Assembly: GCA_017378975.1 (NCBI GenBank)
Contig: JAFNXT010000173.1
Span: forward strand, 1 to 9,375
Source: Oscillospiraceae bacterium
GTDB taxonomy: Bacteria; Bacillota; Clostridia; Oscillospirales; Oscillospiraceae
Reading direction: 5' to 3'
DNA: 9,375 nt
Shown here: one piece after another, positions 1 to 5,641 of the stretch
Layout of the letters: every line of letters starts with the position of its first letter
Numbering within the stretch: the first letter of the stretch is position 1
Made by a program: the position numbers and the translations under genes
Notes under the pieces: generated by a model
What the model was told of the DNA's origin: nothing
The model's input: the letters and a program-made list of their open reading frames with translations, nothing else
The model's database searches: none

Positions 1-117
1 GAACAGCACCTTGCCGTTCTCCACACGCACGTTCTCCATGTCCAGCCGGCGAAGCTCGTCACCGGCGATGCCCTCCAGCCCAAACAGGCAGGGGACGCAA
101 AATTCGATGTTCGTCAT
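1..117 (-). CDS. THUMP-domain class I SAM-dependent RNA methyltransferase, N-terminal 39 residues (partial)
   Basis: Only the first 39 codons are in the window; the gene runs off the left edge. The translation starts MTNIEFCVPCLFGLEG and continues with a GDELRRL helix and a VENGKVLF strand. This is the usual opening of the clostridial RlmL/YpsC-type family, in which a ferredoxin-like and THUMP RNA-binding region precedes a Rossmann methyltransferase that makes m2G in 23S rRNA (family knowledge). The catalytic domain lies outside the window, so the substrate is inferred. The ATG at 117-115 is preceded by GGAGGT (126-121), a rather tight spacing. The gene follows queH on the same strand after an 83-base gap that holds a heptamer repeat, so it may be the last gene of an mtaB-queH transcript. 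Confidence 0.72.
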   Translation of the reverse strand, partial: MTNIEFCVPCLFGLEGIAGDELRRLDMENVRVENGKVLF

Positions 118-130
118 GATACCTCCAAAT

Positions 131-165
131 CAGATACGAGATACGAGATATGAGATACGAGATAT
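131..165. repeat. Five-unit heptanucleotide tandem repeat (GAGATAY)
   Basis: Five head-to-tail 7-base units read CAGATAC, GAGATAC, GAGATAT, GAGATAC, GAGATAT. They fill most of the gap between the queH stop and the next start codon. Part of the tract (145-157) is perfectly complementary to 181-193, so the spacer can also fold as a hairpin with a 13-bp stem and a 23-base loop. No T-run follows the stem on the minus strand, so it does not look like an intrinsic terminator. Confidence 0.8.
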
Positions 166-193
166 TTCTAGATACGGGGATATCTCATATCTC
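145..193. repeat. Inverted repeat formed by the heptamer tract
   Basis: GAGATATGAGATA (145-157) pairs perfectly with TATCTCATATCTC (181-193) around a 23-base loop. The stem is AT-rich. It lies in the transcribed spacer between queH and the downstream methyltransferase gene, ending 19 bases before the latter's GGAGGT. It could affect translation or stability of the downstream message; that role is inference. Confidence 0.7.
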
Positions 194-200
194 AGTCTCG

Positions 201-746
201 TCAGGGGATGATCTTGTTCTTTTTCAAATAGCGTTCTTCTTCGGAGAAGACACAGCCGCAGTACTTCTGGATGTAGAAGCCGTGCTCCCGGGCGAAGGTC
301 TGGCCCTCCCGGAAATAGGGGCGGAAGTCCCGGTAGAGGAAGGTCACGCCGTATTCCGTGGCGGCCCGCTCCGCTACCTCGCGCATGAGCTCGTGGTTTT
401 GGTAGGGGCTGATGAAGAGGGACGAGGTGAAGCTGTCGAAGCCACCTTCGGCGGCCTGCCGGGCGGTCTCGAAGAGCCGCATCTCATAGCATTTGACGCA
501 CCGGCCGGCGATGTCCTCTGCCACCGTCCGGACGAAGGGGCGCAGACCGTAGTCGTTGCGCTCGATCACCGGCAGATCGATGGTGGCGGCGTAGTCACGC
601 AGACAGTTCCGCCGGGAGCGGTACTCGGTGAAGGGATGGATGTTGGGGTTGTACCAGAAGCCCGTGACCTCCAGACCGTCGGTGCGGAGCACCTCGATCG
701 GCTGGTTGGCACAGGGGGCACAGCAGATGTGGAGCAGGGTCTTCAT
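201..746 (-). CDS. queH: Epoxyqueuosine reductase QueH
   Basis: The 181-residue product matches QueH (DUF208), which reduces epoxyqueuosine to queuosine at tRNA position 34, the last step of Q synthesis. It replaces the unrelated cobalamin-dependent QueG in many Firmicutes. Cysteine motifs seen: CCAPC at residues 8-12, CVKC at 83-86, and YCGC at 162-165 followed by FSEEER. These are the family's iron-sulfur and iron ligands. The length is normal. I chose the ATG at 746 because GGAGG (758-754) sits 7 bases upstream; the reading frame continues upstream, but only through palindromic repeat sequence. The gene lies between mtaB and a methyltransferase gene on the same strand, 141 bases after the mtaB stop, with a 124-bp palindromic element in that gap. 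No other queuosine gene is in the window, so the cell may salvage precursor or encode the rest elsewhere. Confidence 0.92.
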   Translation of the reverse strand: MKTLLHICCAPCANQPIEVLRTDGLEVTGFWYNPNIHPFTEYRSRRNCLRDYAATIDLPVIERNDYGLRPFVRTVAEDIAGRCVKCYEMRLFETARQAAEGGFDSFTSSLFISPYQNHELMREVAERAATEYGVTFLYRDFRPYFREGQTFAREHGFYIQKYCGCVFSEEERYLKKNKIIP

Positions 747-767
747 CGTATTTCCTCCGATCGTCAT

Positions 768-891
768 GTAGGGCGGGGGCATGCCCCCGCCGTCACGGCC
801 CATAGGGCCGTGCAGCCTACAGAAAAGGTGTTTGTCAGGGAGAGTTCGCGCCCCGCTGGGGCGCGACGGCGGAGGCATGCCTCCGCCCTAC
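768..891. repeat. Palindromic intergenic element, copy 1 (mtaB-queH spacer)
   Basis: This is a 124-bp element with GTAGGGCGG at one end and CCGCCCTAC at the other. Its left arm (772-791) is a perfect 20-base palindrome, GGCGGGGGCATGCCCCCGCC. Its right arm (868-887), GGCGGAGGCATGCCTCCGCC, is also perfect although it differs from the left arm. Two more hairpins lie inside, each with an 8-bp stem and 3-base loop: CACGGCCC/GGGCCGTG (794-812) and CGCGCCCC/GGGGCGCG (847-865). The right end overlaps the mtaB stop codon (TAG at 890-888, minus strand). I see no transposase gene and no clear target duplication. Confidence 0.9.
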
Positions 892-2177
892 GGGCAAAGA
901 GTCCCCAGCACGCCGTCACGGAAGGGCTCCTGGATCTTCACGTCCCGGATCTGGTTGTGGAGGTCTTCGCCGTGGATGTAGACCTTGACGTAGTTGGGGG
1001 CGTGGCCGGTGAAGAAGCCGTCTTCCGGCTCTTCGAACAGGACCTGCTGTACGGTGCCTGTGAGCCCTTGGCGGTAGCTTTGGCTCATCTGCCGGGCCAC
1101 GGCGATCGCTCTCCGGGAGCGGTCCTCCTTCACGGCGTTGGGGTGCTGGCCCGGCATCTTGTCTGCCGGGGTGCCGGGACGCCGGGAGTAGGGGAAGATG
1201 TGCATATCGGAAAAGGCGCATTTTTGGATGAACGCCAGACTCTGCAGGAACTCTTCCTCCGTTTCTCCGGGGAAGGCCACGATCATGTCCGTGGTGATGG
1301 CGCAGCCTGGGAAGTGGCGGCGCAGACGCTCTACGCTCTCGTAGAATCGGGCGGTGTCGTATTTCCGCTTCATCCGGGCGAGCACCGTGTCACAGCCCGA
1401 CTGCATGGAAAGATGGAACTGGGGGCACAGCCCCGGCAGGTCCCGGATCGCAAGGCAAAAGTCTTCGGTCACGATCCTGGGCTCCAGACTGCCAAGACGG
1501 ACCCGGCATTCGGGCACCGCTTCGCAAACGGACCGGATCAGGACCTCCACACCGGGCTTCCTCGGCAGGTCCACGCCCCAGCTTGCGATCTCGATGCCCG
1601 TCAGCACGATCTCCCGGTAGCCCCGGTCTGCCAGCTCCCGGCACTGGGCCACCGCCGTCTCCAGCGGAGCGGAGCGCACCGGTCCACGGGTGTAGGGGAT
1701 GATGCAATAGGAGCAGAAGTTCACACAGCCGTCCTGGACCTTCACCATGGCACGGGTCCGCTCCTCCAGTCCGCCGGCAGGCAGGATCTCGAACTCCCGA
1801 CGGCGCAGGGCCTGATCCACGGCTTGCCGGGCCTGCCGGTCCCGGGCAGTGGCAAGGAGCAGTTCCACGAAGGCTTCCCGGTGGGCACTGCCGCCGATCA
1901 CGTCTACCCCCAGCTTCCGGGCGGCCTCGGGATCGTGCTGAGCGTAACAGCCACAGACTCCGATCACGGCCTCGGGCCAGTCACGGCGGCAACGGCGGAT
2001 CACCGCCCGGGCCTTCTTGTCCGCCATGGCGGTGACGGAGCAGGTGTTGATCACATAGCCGTCACAGGGCTCCTGAAAAGAGCCGATCTCATGGCCCTGA
2101 CGGCACAAAAGCTGTTCCATGGCCTGAGTCTCATACTGGTTCGTCTTGCAACCTAGGGTGAAAAATGCGAATCTCAT
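888..2177 (-). CDS. mtaB: tRNA (t6A37-C2)-methylthiotransferase MtaB
   Basis: The 429-residue product is a MiaB-family radical-SAM enzyme. MtaB converts t6A37 to ms2t6A37 in tRNAs reading ANN codons. The N-terminal domain has cysteines at residues 10 (LGCKTNQYE), 46 (NTCSVT) and 77 (GCYAQ), which bind the auxiliary 4Fe-4S cluster. The radical-SAM CxxxCxxC is at 151, 155 and 158 (GCVNFCSYCIIPYTRG). A TRAM RNA-binding domain follows at roughly 365-429. LGCKTNQYETQ favours MtaB over MiaB or RimO. The ATG at 2177 is preceded by a weak GGTGG (2189-2185) and, further up, by a minus-strand promoter. The TAG stop lies inside the end of a palindromic element, so the last few residues may have been set by its insertion. 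Probably co-transcribed with queH. Confidence 0.93.
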   Translation of the reverse strand: MRFAFFTLGCKTNQYETQAMEQLLCRQGHEIGSFQEPCDGYVINTCSVTAMADKKARAVIRRCRRDWPEAVIGVCGCYAQHDPEAARKLGVDVIGGSAHREAFVELLLATARDRQARQAVDQALRRREFEILPAGGLEERTRAMVKVQDGCVNFCSYCIIPYTRGPVRSAPLETAVAQCRELADRGYREIVLTGIEIASWGVDLPRKPGVEVLIRSVCEAVPECRVRLGSLEPRIVTEDFCLAIRDLPGLCPQFHLSMQSGCDTVLARMKRKYDTARFYESVERLRRHFPGCAITTDMIVAFPGETEEEFLQSLAFIQKCAFSDMHIFPYSRRPGTPADKMPGQHPNAVKEDRSRRAIAVARQMSQSYRQGLTGTVQQVLFEEPEDGFFTGHAPNYVKVYIHGEDLHNQIRDVKIQEPFRDGVLGTLCP

Positions 2178-2233
2178 GTCAAAACCACCAAATCGTCTAG
2201 TATCGCCTCGGAAAGATCATCCGATCGCGACAA

Positions 2234-2262
2234 TTGAAATCTTACTCAAAATCTGATATCAT
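2234..2262 (+). promoter_or_regulatory. Probable promoter for the HPr-like gene
   Basis: TTGAAA (2234-2239) and TATCAT (2257-2262) are separated by 17 bases. The start would fall near 2269, about 48 bases before the TTG start codon. It lies back to back with the mtaB promoter, the -10 boxes being 6 bases apart. Confidence 0.55.
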
Positions 2263-2268
2263 TTTGGT

Positions 2269-2297
2269 ATTATACAACAGGACCCGGCGTTTGTACA
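2269..2297 (-). promoter_or_regulatory. Probable promoter for mtaB (minus strand)
   Basis: Read on the minus strand, TGTACA (2297-2292) is followed after 17 bases by a perfect TATAAT (2274-2269). The -35 box is only a 4/6 match, but the spacing is ideal. Transcription would start near 2262, giving a leader of about 85 bases. Confidence 0.55.
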
Positions 2298-2316
2298 GCA
2301 TTAGGAGGCAAAAAGC

Positions 2317-2550
2317 TTGAAGCAGTTCGATATCGCGTTACGTTCCTTCGCCGATGTCCAGGATTTCGTGGAGATCGCCACGATCCAGCCCTTCCGGGTA
2401 CTGGTGGGGCATGACCATGTTTGGGTCAACGCCAAGAGCTTCATGGGTCTGTTCAGTCTGGACTTCAGGAAGCCCATCCACGTCCGGGCCAATTGTTCTC
2501 AGGTGGAGTACGATTCCTTTCGGGTCGCCGCCGGGAAGTATCTGGCATAA
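2317..2550 (+). CDS. HPr-like protein of the PTS phosphocarrier fold, lacking the active-site histidine
   Basis: The 77-residue product resembles the HPr-family small proteins common in Clostridia. The clearest signature is VNAKSFMGLFSLDF (37-50), which corresponds to the VNLKSIMGVMSL helix of HPr, with Ser41 at the place of the regulatory Ser46. The phosphorylated His15 motif (GIHARPA) is absent. Aligned without gaps back from Ser41, residue 10 is Ser and the local sequence is LRSFADVQD. It therefore cannot act as a normal phosphocarrier; a regulatory or vestigial role is inferred. The start codon is TTG at 2317, fixed by a perfect AGGAGG (2303-2308) 8 bases upstream. It is a single-gene unit, with its own promoter and a terminator 22 bases after its TAA stop. 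Confidence 0.8.
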   Translation: MKQFDIALRSFADVQDFVEIATIQPFRVLVGHDHVWVNAKSFMGLFSLDFRKPIHVRANCSQVEYDSFRVAAGKYLA

Positions 2551-2572
2551 CTTACATACGGCTCTTCGTAGC

Positions 2573-2604
2573 ACCGTCCTGGGAATACTCGGGGCGGTTT
2601 TTTT
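2573..2604 (+). terminator. Rho-independent terminator after the HPr-like gene
   Basis: An 8-bp stem including two G-T pairs (ACCGTCCT 2573-2580 with GGGGCGGT 2591-2598) encloses a 10-base loop and runs into seven T residues (2598-2604). It lies just downstream of the HPr-like stop codon and 6 bases before the lspA promoter -35 box, so it insulates the two units. Confidence 0.8.
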
Positions 2605-2609
2605 AACGT

Positions 2610-2638
2610 TTGACGATCCCTGTGTGGGATGGTATGAT
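2610..2638 (+). promoter_or_regulatory. Promoter for lspA-rluD
   Basis: TTGACG (2610-2615) and TATGAT (2633-2638) are 17 bases apart, each a 5/6 match to the vegetative consensus. The expected start is near 2645, only a few bases before the palindromic element of the leader (2649-2717). Confidence 0.72.
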
Positions 2639-2648
2639 ATAAGGTACG

Positions 2649-2717
2649 GTAGGGGCGACCATCGGTCGTCCGTACCCGGTCATGTGGCGTTTACGGACGA
2701 GCGATGCTCGCCCCTAC
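2649..2717. repeat. Palindromic intergenic element, copy 2 (lspA leader)
   Basis: Two 26-base arms (2649-2674 and 2692-2717) with GTAGGGGCGA and TCGCCCCTAC ends pair with two mismatches around a 17-base loop. Each arm also has its own small hairpin: CGACC-ATC-GGTCG on the left and CGAGC-GAT-GCTCG on the right. The two mismatches between the arms are exactly the positions that pair within each arm. It shares GTAGGG...CCCTAC ends with copies 1, 3 and 4 but has a different core, so it is a related subfamily. It ends 13 bases before the lspA ribosome binding site. Confidence 0.85.
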
Positions 2718-2743
2718 GTCCGCCCATTAAGGAGGATCTATCC

Positions 2744-3220
2744 ATGACGTTCATCGTGTTTCTTATTTTCGCCATCGCCATCGTGGTGGCCGATCAGCTG
2801 ACCAAGCTTTGGGTGGTGGCCCAGATCCCCCTGTATTCTCAGGTGGAGGCCTTGGACGGGCTGTTCCATCTGACCTACGTCCGCAATTTTGGCGCGGCCT
2901 TCTCCTCCTTCCAGGGGATGCGCTGGGTCTTCGTGGTGCTGTTCGTCCTGCTGACGGCGGCGCTCCTGTATGAGTATTTCAAAAAGCCCATGCCCTTCAA
3001 TACCTTCGAGCGGTGGTGTCTGGCCGCGATCTGGGGCGGCGGTCTGGGCAATGTGATCGACCGGGTCCGGCTGGGCTACGTGGTGGACATGATCGAGGTG
3101 GAGTTCATCACCTTCCCCGTGTTCAACGTGGCGGACTGCTTCATCACCTGCGGCTGTATCGCGCTGATGGTGAGCCTGATCCTGTTCAACAAGGGATTCT
3201 GGAAGGAAGACAAGAAATGA
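2744..3220 (+). CDS. lspA: Lipoprotein signal peptidase (signal peptidase II)
   Basis: The 158-residue integral membrane aspartyl protease cleaves the signal peptide of prolipoproteins after Lgt has lipidated the cysteine. Four hydrophobic segments are visible at about 1-22, 60-79, 92-106 and 128-149. Family motifs seen: ADQLTK (16-21), RNFGAAFS (47-54), GGGLGNVIDR (98-107), VVD with catalytic Asp115, and FPVFNVAD with catalytic Asp131. All key residues are present and the length is typical. The ATG at 2744 has AAGGAGG (2729-2735) 8 bases upstream; the frame is open further upstream, but that sequence is terminator, promoter and repeat. The stop overlaps the rluD start as ATGA, which suggests translational coupling, and this gene pair is a frequent one in Firmicutes. 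The leader carries palindromic element copy 2. Confidence 0.95.
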   Translation: MTFIVFLIFAIAIVVADQLTKLWVVAQIPLYSQVEALDGLFHLTYVRNFGAAFSSFQGMRWVFVVLFVLLTAALLYEYFKKPMPFNTFERWCLAAIWGGGLGNVIDRVRLGYVVDMIEVEFITFPVFNVADCFITCGCIALMVSLILFNKGFWKEDKK

Positions 3221-4122
3221 TCCTGTATGCCGATATGTCCGGGGAGCGTCTGGACGCATTCCTTGCCCGTGCCGTGCCGGAGCTGACCCGCAGTGCCGCC
3301 CAGCGGCTGATCGAGGAGGGGCAGGTCCGCCGCAACGGGCGCCCCGGGAAGAAAAATGACAAATTATCCGTGGGCGATGCCGTCGAGTATACCATCCCGG
3401 AGCCTAAGGAGACGGACATCGTCCCCACCCAAATGGATCTGAAGATCGTCTATGAAGACGAAGATCTTTTGGTGATCGACAAGCCCAAGGGGCTGGTGGT
3501 CCATCCTGCCGCCGGACATCAGGACGATACGCTGGTCAACGGTCTGCTCTACGCCTTGGGCGATGACCTGTCCGGCATCAACGGCGAGCTCCGGCCCGGC
3601 ATCGTCCACCGGATCGACAAGGATACCTCGGGCCTTCTGGCAGTGGCCAAGAACGACCGGGCCCATACCTTCCTTGCCAGCCAGCTCAAGGACCACACCA
3701 TGGCCCGGACCTATGAGGCGATCGTCTGCGGCTCCTTCCGGGAGGACAGCGGCACCGTGGATGCCCCCATCGGGCGGCACCCCAGTGACCGGAAGAAGAT
3801 GACCGTGACGGAACGGAACTCCAAGCATGCCGTCACCCATTGGGAGGTGGTCCGCCGTTACCGGGGCTACACCCACATCCGGTGCCGTCTGGAGACCGGC
3901 CGTACCCACCAGATCCGTGTCCACATGGCCCACATCGGCCACCCGATCCTGGGGGACACGGTGTATGGAAGGAAAAAACCGGAGCTGGGTCAGGACTCAC
4001 AGGTCCTCCATGCCGGTTCCCTGTGCTTCCGCCACCCCAAGGACGGCCGCCCGGTGCTGGTCTTCGCCCCCCTGCCGGAGTATTTCACGCAGGTGCTGGA
4101 GAAGCTGGAGAAGATGCAATGA
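3217..4122 (+). CDS. rluD: RluA/RluD-family large-subunit rRNA pseudouridine synthase
   Basis: The 301-residue enzyme isomerises uridine to pseudouridine in 23S rRNA. An S4 RNA-binding domain covers about residues 9-60 (ERLDAFLA...TRSAAQRLIEEGQV). The catalytic domain includes VIDKPKGLVVHP (86-97), the active-site motif HRIDKDTSGL (131-140) with catalytic Asp134, and RTHQIRVHMA further on. This is the RluD-like architecture usual next to lspA in Firmicutes; the exact target uridines cannot be read from the sequence. The start ATG (3217-3219) overlaps the lspA TGA, and a purine-rich GGAAGGAAGA (3201-3210) inside lspA serves as ribosome binding site. The in-frame extension upstream is the +1 frame of lspA and is not coding. 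Palindromic element copy 3 starts 8 bases after the stop, with no intrinsic terminator visible. Confidence 0.93.
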   Translation: MILYADMSGERLDAFLARAVPELTRSAAQRLIEEGQVRRNGRPGKKNDKLSVGDAVEYTIPEPKETDIVPTQMDLKIVYEDEDLLVIDKPKGLVVHPAAGHQDDTLVNGLLYALGDDLSGINGELRPGIVHRIDKDTSGLLAVAKNDRAHTFLASQLKDHTMARTYEAIVCGSFREDSGTVDAPIGRHPSDRKKMTVTERNSKHAVTHWEVVRRYRGYTHIRCRLETGRTHQIRVHMAHIGHPILGDTVYGRKKPELGQDSQVLHAGSLCFRHPKDGRPVLVFAPLPEYFTQVLEKLEKMQ

Positions 4123-4129
4123 TCTTTGC

Positions 4130-4257
4130 GTAGGGCGGAGGCATGCCTCCGCCGCCGCAGTCTGGCGGACTGCGGATAACGGGCGCGATGTTCGCCCTTC
4201 GGGCGAAGTGGTTTTGCCTGAAGCAAAACCACCGGTGGGGGCATGCCCCCACCCTAC
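4130..4257. repeat. Palindromic intergenic element, copy 3 (rluD-capA spacer)
   Basis: This 128-bp element has GTAGGGCGG and CCACCCTAC ends. Its arms are the perfect palindromes GGCGGAGGCATGCCTCCGCC (4134-4153) and GGTGGGGGCATGCCCCCACC (4234-4253). Three hairpins lie between them: CCGCAGTC/GACTGCGG (4155-4175), TTCGCCC/GGGCGAA (4191-4207) and GTGGTTTTGC/GCAAAACCAC (4208-4232). The C-to-T change in the right arm is matched by a G-to-A change in its own second half. The element takes up nearly the whole spacer and leaves no room for a separate capA promoter downstream of it. Confidence 0.9.
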
Positions 4258-4277
4258 GAAACAGGAGGAGGGATCTG

Positions 4278-5585
4278 ATGGCTTCAGAGCATGAAAAGAC
4301 CCGACAGCGGCAGTTGCGCCGTCGGGAAGAGGATAAAAAACGCCGTCAACAGCAGAAGCTCCGGCGGCGCAGGATACTGATGGGGATGGCGGCCGCGGCT
4401 GTGGCGCTGGGGCTGTGCGCGCTGGTGATCATGCTGGTACGCCATGCCGCTACGCCGGGGCCGGAGGCCGTCACCGGCGAGACCGTCCCGGCACCGACCC
4501 GGCCCGTCACCGGCCAGACCGTGATCCATCTGGCCTTCGGCGGTGATCTGGTGGTCACGGACAAGACCGTGGCTGCCGGCGTGACCCCGGATGGCTATGA
4601 TTATAAAGACGTATTTTTGGATGTGGCCCCTCTGCTGGCCGGAGCGGACGCATCGGTGCTGAACTTCGAGGGCAACCTCTGCGGCACTCCCTACGGCTCC
4701 GCCGACGGCAAAGCGCCCCCGGAGCTGGCGGCGGCCCTGTCCGCCATGGGCGTGGACATGGTCCAGATGGCCAATTCCTATGCCTTGAAAAACGGCCTTT
4801 TGGGCATGGAGCAGACCTTGGAGGGTCTGCGCCGGCAGGGACTGGAGCCGGTGGGCGCCTTCGCCTCGCAGGAGGAGGTCCAGCGGCAGAAGGGCTTCAC
4901 CCTCCGGTCGATCCACGGGGTGAAGGTGGCCTTCGTGGCCTTCACCAAGGGCATGGACGATCTGGGCCTGCCTGTGGGTGCCGAGGGACAGGTGAACCTG
5001 CTTTACACCGACTATACCAGCACCTATCAGAAGGTGGATAAGGAAGGGATCGGCAAGATCCTGGATGCTGTGGAACTGGAGAAGCCGGACATCACCGTGG
5101 CGCTGGTCCATTGGGGCAGTGAATACAATCAGCAGGTGAGCCAGTCCCAGAAGGACATCGCATCCCTGATGCAAAAGAAGGGCGTGGACGCCATCATCGG
5201 CACCCACTCCCATCATCTGCAGGATGTGGTCTATCATGAGGAGACGGGCACCGTGGTGGCATGGTCCCTGGGCGACTTCTTCGGTGACGGGGAACGGGCA
5301 GGCACCGACAGCTCCATCATCCTGGATCTGGAGATCACCCGTGACAACGCCACCGGTGAGACCCGGATCAGCGGCGTGGGGTACGACCCGATCTGCACCG
5401 TCACCACCATGACCGAGCCAGAGGAAGAGGGCGCGGAGCCGGAGATCTCCTCTGTGCGGATCCTGCGGATCCGGGAGGCGATCGAGGGCTACGAAGCCAA
5501 CAGCGTGGACAAGGTGGACACCGCCACCTACGAAGCCATGAAAGCGGCCCTGAGCCGGATCGGGAAGAAGATCAAAACAGAATAA
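4278..5585 (+). CDS. Membrane-anchored CapA/PgsA-like protein with an altered metallophosphatase motif
   Basis: The 435-residue product has a very basic cytoplasmic N-terminus (about 1-33), one transmembrane segment (about 34-54), a Pro/Thr-rich linker to about 80, then a CapA-type domain (poly-gamma-glutamate capsule family, calcineurin-like fold). CapA motifs seen: FGGD (Asp90), NFEGNL (129-134), HWGSEY (278-283), GTHSHH (308-313) and SLGDFF (330-335). The usual ANNHxxDxG motif reads ANSYALKNG (165-173), so an expected metal-ligand Asn and catalytic His are replaced. The ATG at 4278 has AGGAGG (4263-4268) upstream; the longer frame runs through a repeat. The domain should face outside the membrane. 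No other capsule gene is near, so a cell-surface role is inferred and the substrate is unknown. Probably read through from lspA-rluD. Confidence 0.82.
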   Translation: MASEHEKTRQRQLRRREEDKKRRQQQKLRRRRILMGMAAAAVALGLCALVIMLVRHAATPGPEAVTGETVPAPTRPVTGQTVIHLAFGGDLVVTDKTVAAGVTPDGYDYKDVFLDVAPLLAGADASVLNFEGNLCGTPYGSADGKAPPELAAALSAMGVDMVQMANSYALKNGLLGMEQTLEGLRRQGLEPVGAFASQEEVQRQKGFTLRSIHGVKVAFVAFTKGMDDLGLPVGAEGQVNLLYTDYTSTYQKVDKEGIGKILDAVELEKPDITVALVHWGSEYNQQVSQSQKDIASLMQKKGVDAIIGTHSHHLQDVVYHEETGTVVAWSLGDFFGDGERAGTDSSIILDLEITRDNATGETRISGVGYDPICTVTTMTEPEEEGAEPEISSVRILRIREAIEGYEANSVDKVDTATYEAMKAALSRIGKKIKTE

Positions 5586-5636
5586 AAAAACGCTGTCATC
5601 CCAGACCGTCAAGGACCTTGGGATGACAGCGTTTTT
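5584..5636. terminator. Bidirectional intrinsic terminator between capA-like and MFS genes
   Basis: A perfect 17-bp stem (5586-5602 with 5620-5636) has a GC-rich core CGCTGTCATCCC and encloses a 17-base loop. The A-run on one side and T-run on the other give a T-tract on both strands. It starts at the capA-like TAA codon and ends 5 bases before the stop of the convergent MFS gene, so it serves both. Confidence 0.93.
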
Positions 5637-5641
5637 GGTGC

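Noticed and set aside
768..891. Element copy 1 as a CRISPR remnant or intrinsic terminator
   Set aside because: There are no regularly spaced direct repeats, and the hairpins are not followed by T-runs.
781..981. Short open frames starting MPPP at the palindromic elements
   Set aside because: The Met-Pro-Pro-Pro start is simply the translation of GGCATGCCCCCGCC in the element arms. There is no ribosome binding site.
150..2156. Long plus-strand open frame of 668 codons opposite mtaB and queH
   Set aside because: It lies opposite two genes with clear family motifs, has no ribosome binding site and starts in the heptamer repeat. It is a product of high GC content.
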